Source: Pseudochrobactrum saccharolyticum (GTDB lineage: Bacteria > Pseudomonadota > Alphaproteobacteria > Rhizobiales > Rhizobiaceae). Taken from it: a DNA stretch of 64,000 nt. The notes below the pieces were generated by a model. That model was not told where the DNA came from. It made no database searches and saw only the letters and a program-made list of their open reading frames with translations. This document shows, one piece after another, positions 28,961 to 39,487 of this stretch. The DNA lies in NCBI RefSeq assembly GCF_008801715.1, contig NZ_VZPG01000001.1, positions 310,001 through 374,000 of the forward strand, given 5' to 3'. Every line of letters starts with the position of its first letter. The stretch's first letter is position 1. Position numbers and translations under genes: made by a program.

Positions 28961-29349
28961 TCGCTTCCCCGCCTGTCGAGCTGCCCCGATGCCGCTTTAT
29001 GCTTATATTGCAGTGTTATCAGAATACCTTTCATATAGCGCGTCAGAACCAGTCCGATGAGAATTGCCAGCGGTATCCAGATGATAAAATGCAGCCAGAG
29101 CGGCAGCTGATAAGACACCTCAGCCCAGAGCGCCAATGCCGTAACAAAAAAACCGTCAAGCAGAAGCACAAAAACAACAGGCCCGTCACCGGAATCTGCA
29201 AAACCATAATCCAGTTCGCAGACCTCACAGCGCTTTGCCAGTTTCAGATAACCATTAAACAAAGCGCCCTGTCCGCAGCGCGGGCAACATCCTTTGATAC
29301 CGGCTTTGATTGGCTCTACCGGCGGATAAAGACTATCTTCATTATGCAT
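28957..29349 (-). CDS. DUF983 zinc-ribbon membrane protein
   Basis: A 130-residue protein with an N-terminal zinc ribbon of two CxxC pairs (GCCPRCGQGALF and KRCEVCELDYG) and two C-terminal membrane helices (VVFVLLLDGFFVTALALWAEV and LHFIIWIPLAILIGLVLTRYM). DUF983 genes are often found beside cytochrome oxidase genes in alphaproteobacteria, but their molecular role is not known to me. It overlaps surf1 by four bases. About 300 bases with a palindromic repeat and a terminator separate it from ctaE, so it may have its own promoter. Confidence 0.93.
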   Translation of the reverse strand: MHNEDSLYPPVEPIKAGIKGCCPRCGQGALFNGYLKLAKRCEVCELDYGFADSGDGPVVFVLLLDGFFVTALALWAEVSYQLPLWLHFIIWIPLAILIGLVLTRYMKGILITLQYKHKAASGQLDRRGSE

Positions 29350-29369
29350 TATTCCACCTCCGCTGCGGT

Positions 29370-29479
29370 CTAGAGCAGTTTACGTCCAGATTGGATGATA
29401 GCGCTCGCTCTAGATACTTTATTTTTGTCGCATTATCACTGCCGTCAAGTTGATCCAACTTGACTGTGAAATGCTCTAG
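29370..29479. repeat. Palindromic intergenic repeat, ~110 bases
   Basis: The ends are inverted (CTAGAGCA at left, TGCTCTAG at right). The middle CGCTCTAGAT followed by a T-rich run and GTCGCAT matches the element at 16187-16291, so the two are copies of one family. It also contains the small inverted repeat CAAGTTGATCCAACTTG. Confidence 0.82.
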
Positions 29480-29563
29480 TTGCGCCGCATAAAACCAGAG
29501 CAAAATTTTAAAATGTTGAAGCCACCTTTATGTGCCAGGTCCGACACAGGGCGCTCTAAGAAA

Positions 29564-29601
29564 CAAAAAGCGCCGCAGCCCTCAAAAACCGCGACGCTTT
29601 C
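29564..29601 (-). terminator. Terminator after ctaE
   Basis: On the minus strand the stem AAAGCGTCGC pairs with GCGGCGCTTT (one G-T pair), and a T-rich run follows. It lies just after ctaE and would end the oxidase part of the cluster before DUF983 and surf1. Confidence 0.75.
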
Positions 29602-29654
29602 CTTATCCCATCAGGCTCAGAACTCCGGCAAAATGCCGTTATTCCTGATGCCGG

Positions 29655-30533
29655 TTAATGCACGGCAATCGGTGCGCCCCATGAACCCCAGACATAAATG
29701 CTGAAGAACAGGAATAGCCAGACCACGTCCACGAAATGCCAGTACCATGCAGCGGCTTCCAGACCGAAATGGTTCTTCGGCGTAAAATCACCGCGAATAG
29801 AGCGGATCAGACAAACGGCCAGAAAGATCGTACCAACAATAACGTGGAAACCATGGAAACCGGTCGCCATGAAGAATGTTGCACCATAAACGGAATCTTT
29901 GAAGGCAAATGGCGCATGAATATATTCATAAGCCTGCACGAAAGAGAACAGCACACCGAGAACAACAGTCAGCGCCAGCCCCCAGACAAGGCCTTTGCGG
30001 TCATTATGCAGCAGCGCATGATGCGCCCATGTCAGCGTGGTGCCGGAGAGCAGCAGAATTACGGTATTATAAAGCGGCAGGTGCAGAGGATCGAGAACTT
30101 CCATGCCTTTCGGAGGCCACTGACCGCCGGTGAATTCTGCACGCATCACCTGATGCACTTCATTCGGGAACAGGCTGGCATCAAAGAACGCCCAGAACCA
30201 TGCCACGAAGAACATGACTTCGGAGGCAATGAACATAATCATGCCATAGCGCAGATGGATGGAAACCACGCGGGTATGGTGGCCTTCCTTGCCCTCACGG
30301 ATCGTATCCGACCACCAGCCATACATGCAGTACAGGATGATGGCGATGCCGATAAAGAACAGCCATGGCGTTACAAAATTGATACCAAACAGATGCAGCT
30401 CGCCTGCATTGAGGTAGCGCATATAAGCGATACCGCCAATGGCCAGAACAAATGCACCAACCGAGCTCAGAAACGGCCACGGACTAGGATCTATAATATG
30501 ATAGTCGTGGTTCTTCTGATGAGTGTCTGCCAT
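29655..30533 (-). CDS. ctaE: Cytochrome c oxidase subunit III
   Basis: A 292-residue inner-membrane subunit of the aa3-type oxidase with about seven helices. Motifs include HDYHIIDPSPWPFL at the start, FVAWFWAFFDASLFPNE, the THALL-like helix (LTWAHHALLHNDRKG), FMATGFHGFHVIVG and the C-terminal YWHFVDVVWLFLF. Subunit III supports proton uptake and the stability of the catalytic core. It follows ctaG by about 200 bases, which contain no gene I can support, and is closed by a hairpin terminator. Confidence 0.98.
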   Translation of the reverse strand: MADTHQKNHDYHIIDPSPWPFLSSVGAFVLAIGGIAYMRYLNAGELHLFGINFVTPWLFFIGIAIILYCMYGWWSDTIREGKEGHHTRVVSIHLRYGMIMFIASEVMFFVAWFWAFFDASLFPNEVHQVMRAEFTGGQWPPKGMEVLDPLHLPLYNTVILLLSGTTLTWAHHALLHNDRKGLVWGLALTVVLGVLFSFVQAYEYIHAPFAFKDSVYGATFFMATGFHGFHVIVGTIFLAVCLIRSIRGDFTPKNHFGLEAAAWYWHFVDVVWLFLFFSIYVWGSWGAPIAVH

Positions 30534-30736
30534 GTCATTCCCCCTTAAGGTTTATGCCCCAAGGCTCCTCTGTTTATCTTTCCGGTGCTGCATCCGGATA
30601 TCCCCCGATAAGCACCCTGTTCTTTATTTTATGTCGCAGGCGCAGTCTGTTTTTGCGCTCCGAACATAGCCCCTCTTGACCATATTCTTGATGCAGTTCG
30701 CTTTTTTGCGCACCGCAACATGATGTCGCGGCATCT

Positions 30737-31414
30737 CTACCCTTGCGGCTTCACCACCGGCTTAATTTCAGCATTTTTCTGCAAAACAGCAGGCGCTGCG
30801 GCTGAGTTCACCGGCTCCTTGTCCAGCGGGAAAAATGTATAAGACAAGGTGATCGTCTTCAGCCCTTTAAGGTCTTTTTCTTTCACAATATCCGGATCGA
30901 CAAAGAACATGACCGGCATTTCCATTGTTTCACCGGCGGCAAGGGTTGTGTCTGTAAAGCAGAAACACTGAACCTTGTTGAAATAAGAACCTGTGAGATC
31001 CGGCGACACATTGAATGTCGCGCGTCCCGAAGCCGGACGGTCGGAGATATTCTTCGCTTCGTAATTCACGATAGTCGTTTCACCGATACGCACAGTCACT
31101 TCGCGCTGAACCGGCTTGAACTCCCATGGCAATCCGCCGGACACATTGGCATCAAAGCGTACATTGACCGTCTGATCGAGGATTGTATCAGACATCTGCT
31201 CAACGCGCTGCGTTGTGCCGCCATAGCCGGTAACCTGACAAAACATCTGATAAAGCGGGACAGCCGCATAGGCCATGCCGATCATGGCAACGAAGAAACT
31301 GGCACAGGACAGAGCAACAATACGATTGGAACGCTGATGACGTGCAGCCTGTGCAGCAGCGTCTTCTGCTGCAGGCGCCTGCATTGTTTCTGTATTTTCC
31401 GGTTTCTGTATCAT
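30737..31414 (-). CDS. ctaG: Cytochrome c oxidase assembly protein CtaG/Cox11
   Basis: A 225-residue copper chaperone that delivers copper to the CuB site of subunit I. One membrane helix (IVALSCASFFVAMIGMAYAAVPLYQMFCQVTGYGG is the conserved membrane-to-periplasm segment) precedes a beta-sandwich with the copper motif CFCF (NKVQCFCFTDTTL) and the conserved MPVMFFVDPDIV. The C-terminal Ala/Pro/Lys-rich tail is specific to this group. It sits 44 bases after a small membrane-protein gene and ahead of ctaE. Confidence 0.97.
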   Translation of the reverse strand: MIQKPENTETMQAPAAEDAAAQAARHQRSNRIVALSCASFFVAMIGMAYAAVPLYQMFCQVTGYGGTTQRVEQMSDTILDQTVNVRFDANVSGGLPWEFKPVQREVTVRIGETTIVNYEAKNISDRPASGRATFNVSPDLTGSYFNKVQCFCFTDTTLAAGETMEMPVMFFVDPDIVKEKDLKGLKTITLSYTFFPLDKEPVNSAAAPAVLQKNAEIKPVVKPQG

Positions 31415-31458
31415 TGCCTATGCCGCCTCCCTGCGACTTAAAACGCTGACAGTTCCGA

Positions 31459-31638
31459 TTACATCGGGCGAACCAGCACACCTGGTCCGAGTTTAACCCA
31501 TGTGCCGATATAAACGATCAGAACAAAAGCCGTTAAGGCCAGTGCCAGAGCCACAGAACGGCTGCGCTGGGCTTTCTTCTGTTTCTCTGTCTGCGTTATC
31601 AGTTCGAGTTCAGTTTTTGCTTCTTTATCCGCCATCAT
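31459..31638 (-). CDS. Small single-helix membrane protein in the cta cluster (CoxF-like)
   Basis: A 59-residue frame that I translated by hand because of its size. It starts [14 protein letters not shown] with an AGGGGG ribosome site five bases before the ATG, and its ATG overlaps the ctaB stop codon by one base (TAATG). It has a charged N-terminal part rich in Lys/Gln, one membrane helix ([19 protein letters not shown]) and a short periplasmic tail ending VLVRPM. Small proteins of this shape sit between ctaB and ctaG in other Rhizobiales and are sometimes named CoxF. A role in oxidase assembly is inferred from position only. Confidence 0.85.
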   Translation of the reverse strand: MMADKEAKTELELITQTEKQKKAQRSRSVALALALTAFVLIVYIGTWVKLGPGVLVRPM

Positions 31639-32591
31639 TATCCCCCTATTACCGGCAGTATTTTCGCCACCAGTGCTTCAACAAGCAAGATGCTGAACAA
31701 AGCGGACAGATAAACCAGCGAAAATTTAAACAGCGCACGGGCAGCGCGCATTTGTGTTTCATGTTCCGGCGCCATCCAGAGCTGCACTGCGCGCCATACG
31801 AAGATTGCGCCAAGCAAAGCAGAAAGCACACCATAGACATGGCCGCCGAAGCCGAGGAACCATGGCAGAACACCAACCGGCGCCACGATCAGCGAATAGA
31901 TTACGATCTGCAAACGTGTGGATTTTTCACCCCGCACATTCGGCATCATCGGAATTTTTGCTGCTTCATAATCACCGGATGTGAACAGGGACAGTGCCCA
32001 GAAATGCGGCGGCGTCCACAAAAAGATAATCAGAAACAGAACAACACTTTCAACCGAGACTGTGCCCGTTACCGAAGCCCAGCCGATCATCGGCGGGAAT
32101 GCACCGGCGGCACCGCCAATCACAATATTCTGCGGTGTCGAGCGTTTCAGCCACATTGTATAAACGACGCTGTAGAAGAAAATTGTAAAGGCCAGCAAAG
32201 CTGCAGCAAGCCAGTTGACGAGCAGACCAAGCGTCATCACGGAAAAGACAGACAGTGTAATACCATAAGCAAGCACTGTTTCTTCACGGATCAGACCGGC
32301 AGGGATCGGCCGGTTTTTTGTGCGTTTCATAATGCGGTCAATATCCGCATCATACCACATATTCAGCGCGCCTGAGGCACCGCCGCCGATCGCAATACAT
32401 AGAATAGCAATCGCAGCCATAACCGGATTCATATGACCGGGAGCCACGATCAGACCAACAAAACCGGTAAATACAACCAACGACATGACACGCGGTTTCA
32501 GCAGCGCGATATAATCAGCCGCGCTCGCTTCCGACAGCTGCATCGGCTGTCCGGTTTCACCTGTCATGTTATTTTTCTCAACCAGAGACAT
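31638..32591 (-). CDS. ctaB: Protoheme IX farnesyltransferase (heme O synthase)
   Basis: A 317-residue UbiA-superfamily membrane enzyme that attaches farnesyl to heme B, making heme O for the oxidase. The catalytic Asp-rich motif [19 protein letters not shown] is intact and sits after the first helices; a second conserved region is [10 protein letters not shown]. About nine membrane helices are expected. It is coupled to the downstream small gene by a one-base overlap and is separated from ctaD by 339 bases, so a separate promoter or an RNA processing point there is possible. Confidence 0.97.
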   Translation of the reverse strand: MSLVEKNNMTGETGQPMQLSEASAADYIALLKPRVMSLVVFTGFVGLIVAPGHMNPVMAAIAILCIAIGGGASGALNMWYDADIDRIMKRTKNRPIPAGLIREETVLAYGITLSVFSVMTLGLLVNWLAAALLAFTIFFYSVVYTMWLKRSTPQNIVIGGAAGAFPPMIGWASVTGTVSVESVVLFLIIFLWTPPHFWALSLFTSGDYEAAKIPMMPNVRGEKSTRLQIVIYSLIVAPVGVLPWFLGFGGHVYGVLSALLGAIFVWRAVQLWMAPEHETQMRAARALFKFSLVYLSALFSILLVEALVAKILPVIGG

Positions 32592-32930
32592 TATCTGTAT
32601 CTGTCCTTATTCAAAAATTCCGGCAAAACCGGATACCGGATCTCAAATCCGGCAATTCCTTAAAACGAATGTCGCACTCTGAGCAGCTATTTGCGGGGAG
32701 ACTGCTTCTCCCGCAACGCCGCATTTTCTTGCGCGACTGTTGCAGCACCTGCGGTGCATTAAGCGCTAATAGCGCCTCTATACACCCAAACACCGCACGG
32801 TACACCCGTCATAATTTAGGAAATTCATAAATAGCCTAAAAGTGAACGGCCCTATGAATTGCATAAATCATGCTATCCGGCATTTTCGTTTGTATCGGGC
32901 GGCGGCATGACTGACGCCGCCCGAACAATA
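32592..32930. other. Spacer between ctaD and ctaB
   Basis: 339 bases without a gene. It contains a GC-rich hairpin just after ctaD (entered separately) and a weaker one at 32691-32717 (TTGCGGGGAGA with TCTCCCGCAA). The remainder is AT-rich near ctaB and may hold its promoter. Confidence 0.45.
32897..32922 (-). other. GC-rich hairpin after ctaD
   Basis: Stem GGGCGGCG/CGCCGCCC with a 10-base loop, nine bases after the ctaD stop. No T-run follows, so it looks more like an mRNA-stabilising end or a leaky terminator than a full stop. Confidence 0.6.
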
Positions 32931-34691
<1,761 letters not shown>

Positions 34692-34768
34692 CTACCACAT
34701 GAATTCCGTCTTAAATCATATTTGATTTTTAAGCAGCCATGCGGTTCGTGACCTGTAAAAACCCAGGA

Positions 34769-34797
34769 GCCTGACGAAAACTCCGTTCACGTCAGGC
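34769..34797 (-). terminator. Hairpin after ctaC
   Basis: Stem GCCTGACG/CGTCAGGC with a 13-base loop, followed on the minus strand by TCCTGGGTTTTTAC. The T-run is slightly distant, so partial read-through into ctaD is likely. Confidence 0.55.
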
Positions 34798-34803
34798 TTA
34801 TAA

Positions 34804-35688
34804 TCAGTTTCCGGCAACAGTCACGGTCTTGTTGTCATTTTCAATTTCGGCCATCAGTGTCTTATTCGCACCGGAAATATCCGTACGGGCAGCAGCAAGC
34901 CATGCATCATAACGCTCCTGTGAGACAACGCGCACAGCAATCGGCATATAAGCATGATCTTTACCGCATAGTTCAGAACACTGGCCGTAATAGAGCCCTT
35001 CACGGGCGGCCTTGAACCATGTTTCGTTATTGCGTCCCGGAACACCATCCATCTTGACGCCGAAAGCAGGCATTGCCCATGAGTGGATCACATCGGCAGC
35101 TGTCACCAGCAAGCGGACAGTCGTATCCACAGGAACCACAACTTCATTATCAACAGCCAGAAGGCGCGGATAAGCGGCCAGATCCTGTTTACCGGCGCTC
35201 GCACGGTCTTCGTCTTTCAGCAGAAGTGCATCAAATGAAAGCGGCTCTTCTGTCTGATATTCATAGCCCCAGTACCACTGATAACCTGTTGCTTTAACAG
35301 TCAGTTTTGGCTCATCCGGAGAATATTGCGCAGTCAGAAGCTGGAAGGACGGAATGGCCAGAAACAGCAGAATAATGACCGGACCCAGTGTCCAGATCAC
35401 TTCAATCGTTGTGTTATGGCTGGTTTTGGAAGCAACCGGATTTGCGCCTTTACGGAAGCGCAGGATGCACCACAAGAGCAGCAGCATCACCAGACCGGTT
35501 ACCGGAATAATGAACATCAGCGAATAACGCTCAAACCAATGTATCTGATCCGCAATTTTTGTTGCGGAATCCTGCCAGCTCAGCTGCCAGTCAACCGGCT
35601 TGTCAGCCAGTGCGCCCGCTGCAGACGCCAAAAGACCCGACACTGCGCCGAATGCAACCGCGCTGCCGGTCAAAATATGTTTTTTCAT
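34804..35688 (-). CDS. ctaC: Cytochrome c oxidase subunit II
   Basis: A 294-residue precursor of the CuA-containing subunit that accepts electrons from cytochrome c. A signal peptide (KKHILTGSAVAFGAVSGLLASAAGALA) is followed by two membrane helices near residues 50-120. The periplasmic cupredoxin domain has the aromatic YQWYWGYEY patch and the CuA motif GQCSELCGKDHAYMP. I start at 35688, which has AAGGA seven bases upstream; the frame is open 43 codons further but lacks a ribosome site. It is the first gene of the cta cluster, with its promoter in the long spacer shared with the IalB-like gene. Confidence 0.97.
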   Translation of the reverse strand: MKKHILTGSAVAFGAVSGLLASAAGALADKPVDWQLSWQDSATKIADQIHWFERYSLMFIIPVTGLVMLLLLWCILRFRKGANPVASKTSHNTTIEVIWTLGPVIILLFLAIPSFQLLTAQYSPDEPKLTVKATGYQWYWGYEYQTEEPLSFDALLLKDEDRASAGKQDLAAYPRLLAVDNEVVVPVDTTVRLLVTAADVIHSWAMPAFGVKMDGVPGRNNETWFKAAREGLYYGQCSELCGKDHAYMPIAVRVVSQERYDAWLAAARTDISGANKTLMAEIENDNKTVTVAGN

Positions 35689-36571
35689 CGCAGAATCCTT
35701 ACCTGCAACGGCTTTATTTGTGGCAATAACCCTATCCACCAGCATCTTCTCCCGATTATAGCCTTGCCGGTTAATCGCGGACATAGCTCTTCCCCAGCCA
35801 ATGTCCCGTTCCCCCACCGTACTGACAACACATTATAGCACCAAGCAAGGAAGGCGAAGATTTTCCCGTGCGGCATTTTTGCGCGTAATACAACTCAAAA
35901 ACACGGGTCTTTTCCGGTTCATCCCGCAGGTAACCGGATATAAAACCTTCCAAATCAATCTATAAAAACATATAAAATCAAAGAGTTGAAAATGAAGAAC
36001 AGTATAGCGCGACCTTTTACAGATTTTGTCTGCCCGGAAAAATCTCAAGGTTTTCCTGATTATCTCAACCGCGCCAAAACAGCCCAAATCCGCAGATCAT
36101 GCCTTATTCCGGCCTCAGAACGGAGAATCAATTCACAGCTCGGACTTATTTGCATTGATCTGGATCAAGTAAAATACAGATAAAACAATGCGCCGTGCAT
36201 CCTGCACAAAACTGCTGCAATATTCTGAAAAACACCACAGATTTCAAATGCTGCACATTCTTTCAGGCCAGCATGCAATTCACGGTGCTAAAACGAAGGG
36301 AAGATGCTGAAAACTGTGCATGGCATAGCGATAATTTCGACAATGCGGATTTAGAATGGTGTTCACAATCTGATTTATACTAAAACTTTACCTTATCCGG
36401 TTCAAATTCCGCCATTATCCATGTACACAGAATGAAAAGCATGGCTTTCTGATTTGCCGGTTTCCGGAAATGACGCAAAGCCCTCTCTTAAATACGCTTT
36501 CAAAGGGTAGTTACGGCTCGCGCCGCATTTACCGATGTAATGTTTACCGAGCCGCCAAAGGTATCATAAAT
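35689..36571. other. Long divergent spacer between ctaC and the ialB-like gene
   Basis: This 883-base AT-rich stretch is the longest gene-free region of the window. Two frames of 62-65 codons in it have no ribosome site and poor composition. It contains a perfect FNR-type palindrome at 36155-36168. The promoters of the cta cluster and of the ialB-like gene must lie here. Confidence 0.5.
36155..36168. promoter_or_regulatory. FNR/FnrN/NnrR-type binding site
   Basis: TTGATCTGGATCAA is an exact match to the TTGAT-N4-ATCAA consensus of FNR-family oxygen or nitric-oxide regulators. It lies 467 bases upstream of the ctaC start and 404 bases upstream of the ialB-like start. Which gene it serves, if either, is open; a link to oxidase expression is attractive. 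Confidence 0.65.
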
Positions 36572-37132
36572 ATGCACCATTTCTCTTCTGTCAGCCGTAA
36601 AGTTGCCGCTGCTCTGCTCGGTGCAGGCCTTATGGCTGTATCCGCCTCTGCTGCTTTTGCTCAGACTGCACCGCAGCCAGCGGCGACCAGTGCATCGCAG
36701 AAAAACGGCACTTTGCGCTCTCAGCATGGCGCATGGTCCATTCTTTGCGACAAGCCTGCCGGTGCCAAGACCGAACAATGTGCGCTGATCCAGAATGTGA
36801 TCGCTGCTGACCGTCCTGAGCTCGGCCTTTCGGTCGTTGTTCTGAAAACTGCCGACAATAAAGCGCGTATCCTGCGTGTGCTTGCACCACTCGGCGTTTT
36901 GCTGCCAAACGGCCTCGGCCTCAATGTGGACGGCAAAGATATCGGCCGTGCTTATTTCGTGCGCTGTTTTGAAGACGGCTGCTATGCGGAAGTTATCCTT
37001 GACGACGCGCTGATCGACACGCTGCGCAAGGGTAAGGCCGCGACTTTCATCGTGTTCCAGACACCGGAAGAAGGCGTGGGTATTCCCGTTGAACTGCAGG
37101 GCTTCAGCGACGGCTTCAACAAGCTGCCATAA
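36572..37132 (+). CDS. Invasion-associated locus B (IalB) family protein
   Basis: A 186-residue exported protein. A signal peptide of about 28 residues (KVAAALLGAGLMAVSASAAFAQ) is followed by a Pro/Ala-rich linker and the IalB domain (HGAWSILCDKPAG, LRVLAPLGVLLPNGLGLNVDG, FVRCFEDGCYAEVILDD), with conserved Cys likely forming disulfides. IalB of Bartonella is linked to entry into erythrocytes; most alphaproteobacterial homologues have unknown roles. I start at 36572, after AAAGG; the longer frame from 36470 would bury the signal peptide. It is monocistronic with a strong terminator. Confidence 0.92.
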   Translation: MHHFSSVSRKVAAALLGAGLMAVSASAAFAQTAPQPAATSASQKNGTLRSQHGAWSILCDKPAGAKTEQCALIQNVIAADRPELGLSVVVLKTADNKARILRVLAPLGVLLPNGLGLNVDGKDIGRAYFVRCFEDGCYAEVILDDALIDTLRKGKAATFIVFQTPEEGVGIPVELQGFSDGFNKLP

Positions 37133-37148
37133 GCTCTTCAATCTGATT

Positions 37149-37190
37149 AAAACGCCGCCGCTCATATTTTGACGGCGGCGTTTTTATTTT
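37149..37190 (+). terminator. Terminator after the ialB-like gene
   Basis: Stem AAACGCCGCCG/CGGCGGCGTTT with a 12-base loop, followed by TTATTTT. Confidence 0.88.
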
Positions 37191-37289
37191 ATCCCGCTGT
37201 CCGGCTTGTCCCACGGCAGCAAACTCGCCATATACAAAGAACAATCACCCGTCTGATACAGGACACAGCCGCTGTTCCGGAGTAAATCT

Positions 37290-38717
37290 ATGAGTTCCAC
37301 CACGTCCCGAAGCCTGATTGATGAATTCGATGTCAGCCGTGACAAGGTTGAAAAACTGGTTGCGCAATCGCTCCACGGCAGTGAAGACGGTGAACTTTAT
37401 CTGGAATATGCGGAATCTGAATCTCTGGTCTTTGATGATGGCCGTCTGAAAAACGGCTCTTTCAATCAGGGACAGGGTTTTGGTCTACGTTGTGTCTCCG
37501 GTGAGACGGTCGGCTATGCCCATTCCGGCGAACTGACCCATAGCGCCCTGCTTCGTGCATCCGATGCAGCATCCGCGATTTCCCGCGGATCGTCAGGCAC
37601 TTACAGTGCAGCTCCGGCTGGTACAAACCGCCATCTCTATACGGATGTGAACCCGCTAGGCTCTCCGACTTTCAATGAAAAAGTCGTTCTGCTTCAGCAG
37701 ATTGACGGCTATTTGCGCGCCAAAGACAGTAAAGTGCGTCAGGTCAGTGTCAGCATCGGCGGTTCATGGCAGCAGGTAGAAATCTTGCGTGCGGATGGAC
37801 ATTTCGTTCGTGATATCCGTCCGATGGTACGCCTGTCGATTTCCGTCATGGCCGGTCAGGGCGACCGTCAGGAATCCGGCTCCTATTCCATGGGTGGCCG
37901 TCGCCTGTTTGAAGATTTTATTGCTACAGGCTCATGGCAGCACGCAGCGGATGAAGCACTGCGCCAGGCTCTCGTTAATCTCGAAGCGATCCCCGCTCCT
38001 GCCGGTACATTTGATATTGTACTATCCAATGGTTGGCCGGGTGTAATGCTGCATGAAGCTGTCGGCCACGGTCTTGAAGGTGACTTCAACCGCAAGCAAC
38101 TCTCGGCCTTTGCAGGCCTCATGGGGCAACAGGTTGCCGCCAAAGGCGTGACCGTAGTCGATGACGGCACAATTACTGACCGTCGCGGCTCACTGACCAT
38201 TGATGATGAAGGCACACCGACCAACAGCACTGTGCTGATCGATGACGGCAAGCTCGTCAATTATATGCAGGATCGCCAGAATGCCCGTCTGATGGGGATG
38301 AAACCAACCGGCAATGGCCGTCGTGAATCCTATGCCCATGCACCTATGCCACGCATGACCAATACGATGATGCTCTCCGGCGACAAAACACCGGAAGAGA
38401 TTATCGCCTCCGTTAAGAAAGGCATCTATGCGGTGTCTTTCGGCGGTGGTCAGGTAGACATTACCTCCGGTAAATTCGTTTTCGGTTGCACCGAAGCCTA
38501 TATGATTGAAGACGGCAAAGTGGGCGCACCGGTCAAAGGTGCCATGCTGATCGGCAATGGTCCTGATGCCATGCATCGCGTATCGATGATCGGCAATGAC
38601 AGCAAGCTCGATAACGGCTCCGGCAATTGCGGCAAAGGCGGCCAGTGGGTGCCTGTAGGCGTTGGTCAACCACATCTGCGTATGGATCAGATGACAGTCG
38701 GCGGAACCGCGGTATAA
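37290..38717 (+). CDS. tldD: Metalloprotease TldD
   Basis: A 475-residue subunit of the TldD/TldE zinc protease, which trims peptides such as microcin precursors and degrades the CcdA antitoxin in E. coli. The zinc motif HEAVGHGLEGD is intact near residue 255. The C terminus has the family-specific CTEAYMIEDGKV (…GAPVKGAMLIGNGP). Its partner TldE/PmbA is not in the window. The SDR gene begins two bases after its stop codon, so the two are cotranscribed. Confidence 0.97.
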   Translation: MSSTTSRSLIDEFDVSRDKVEKLVAQSLHGSEDGELYLEYAESESLVFDDGRLKNGSFNQGQGFGLRCVSGETVGYAHSGELTHSALLRASDAASAISRGSSGTYSAAPAGTNRHLYTDVNPLGSPTFNEKVVLLQQIDGYLRAKDSKVRQVSVSIGGSWQQVEILRADGHFVRDIRPMVRLSISVMAGQGDRQESGSYSMGGRRLFEDFIATGSWQHAADEALRQALVNLEAIPAPAGTFDIVLSNGWPGVMLHEAVGHGLEGDFNRKQLSAFAGLMGQQVAAKGVTVVDDGTITDRRGSLTIDDEGTPTNSTVLIDDGKLVNYMQDRQNARLMGMKPTGNGRRESYAHAPMPRMTNTMMLSGDKTPEEIIASVKKGIYAVSFGGGQVDITSGKFVFGCTEAYMIEDGKVGAPVKGAMLIGNGPDAMHRVSMIGNDSKLDNGSGNCGKGGQWVPVGVGQPHLRMDQMTVGGTAV

Positions 38718-38719
38718 AC

Positions 38720-39469
38720 ATGAAAAACTTGAATGGTTTGACGGCTGTTATCACCGGTTCCGGTCGTGGCCTCGGTGCTGCAATGGCGATACTGCTGGCT
38801 GATGCCGGTTGCAAAATTGTGCTCTGCGCCCGCAATCAATCTGCACTCTCGACGATTGCTGACCAGATTGAACAGCGCACAGGACTGCGACCTGATCAGG
38901 TTGTGGTTGATCTCGCTGATAATGCCAGTATCGGCTGTGCCATCGCGCAGATCACAGCAAAATATAACACGATTGATCTGCTGATTAATAATGGTGCAAT
39001 GTGGCTGGAAGCCAGTGATGAACCGCATAGTGAGCAGGAAGTGTTCGGCACGATCAATGCTGCGGTAACCGGCAGTTTTCTGTTTACGCAAGGGCTGTTG
39101 CCGCTGCTGAAAAACTCATCCAGACCGGATATTGTGACCATCGGCTCGATCAGCGCATTACCGAATGCACCGCTGCATAGTGTGGCTGTACCGTTTTATG
39201 CTGCGAAACATGCACAGGCCGCGATAGCAACAGGTTTACAGCAAATGCTGCGCGGCACGCCGGTGCGTTCACTCTGTGTGCACCCACCCTATCTGGATGA
39301 TATTTCACCGGCGGATACGGAATGGGATGCCATTCCCGAACGCGTCAAAGGTGAGCGCGCAACCAATCGCGATGTTTGTGAAGCAGTGATGTTTGCGATC
39401 ACCCGACCACGCCATATCACGCTGTCGTCAATCACAATTGATACGGATGAAGGCGGGTTGTTCGGCTGA
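38720..39469 (+). CDS. Short-chain dehydrogenase/reductase
   Basis: A 249-residue NAD(P)-dependent oxidoreductase. The cofactor motif is TGSGRGLGAA (the TGxxxGxG pattern), the structural motif is NNGAM in place of NNAG, and the catalytic triad is Ser in GSISALPN with Tyr and Lys in YAAKHAQ. It begins two bases after tldD and is therefore probably translated by coupling. The substrate is not deducible. I discard the longer frame starting inside tldD. Confidence 0.92.
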   Translation: MKNLNGLTAVITGSGRGLGAAMAILLADAGCKIVLCARNQSALSTIADQIEQRTGLRPDQVVVDLADNASIGCAIAQITAKYNTIDLLINNGAMWLEASDEPHSEQEVFGTINAAVTGSFLFTQGLLPLLKNSSRPDIVTIGSISALPNAPLHSVAVPFYAAKHAQAAIATGLQQMLRGTPVRSLCVHPPYLDDISPADTEWDAIPERVKGERATNRDVCEAVMFAITRPRHITLSSITIDTDEGGLFG

Positions 39470-39487
39470 ACACCCGCCCTCTCCTGA

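Noticed and set aside
35986-36383. Two frames of 65 and 62 codons in the ctaC/ialB-like spacer
   Set aside because: No ribosome sites, no hydrophobic or domain pattern, and one overlaps the FNR-type palindrome.
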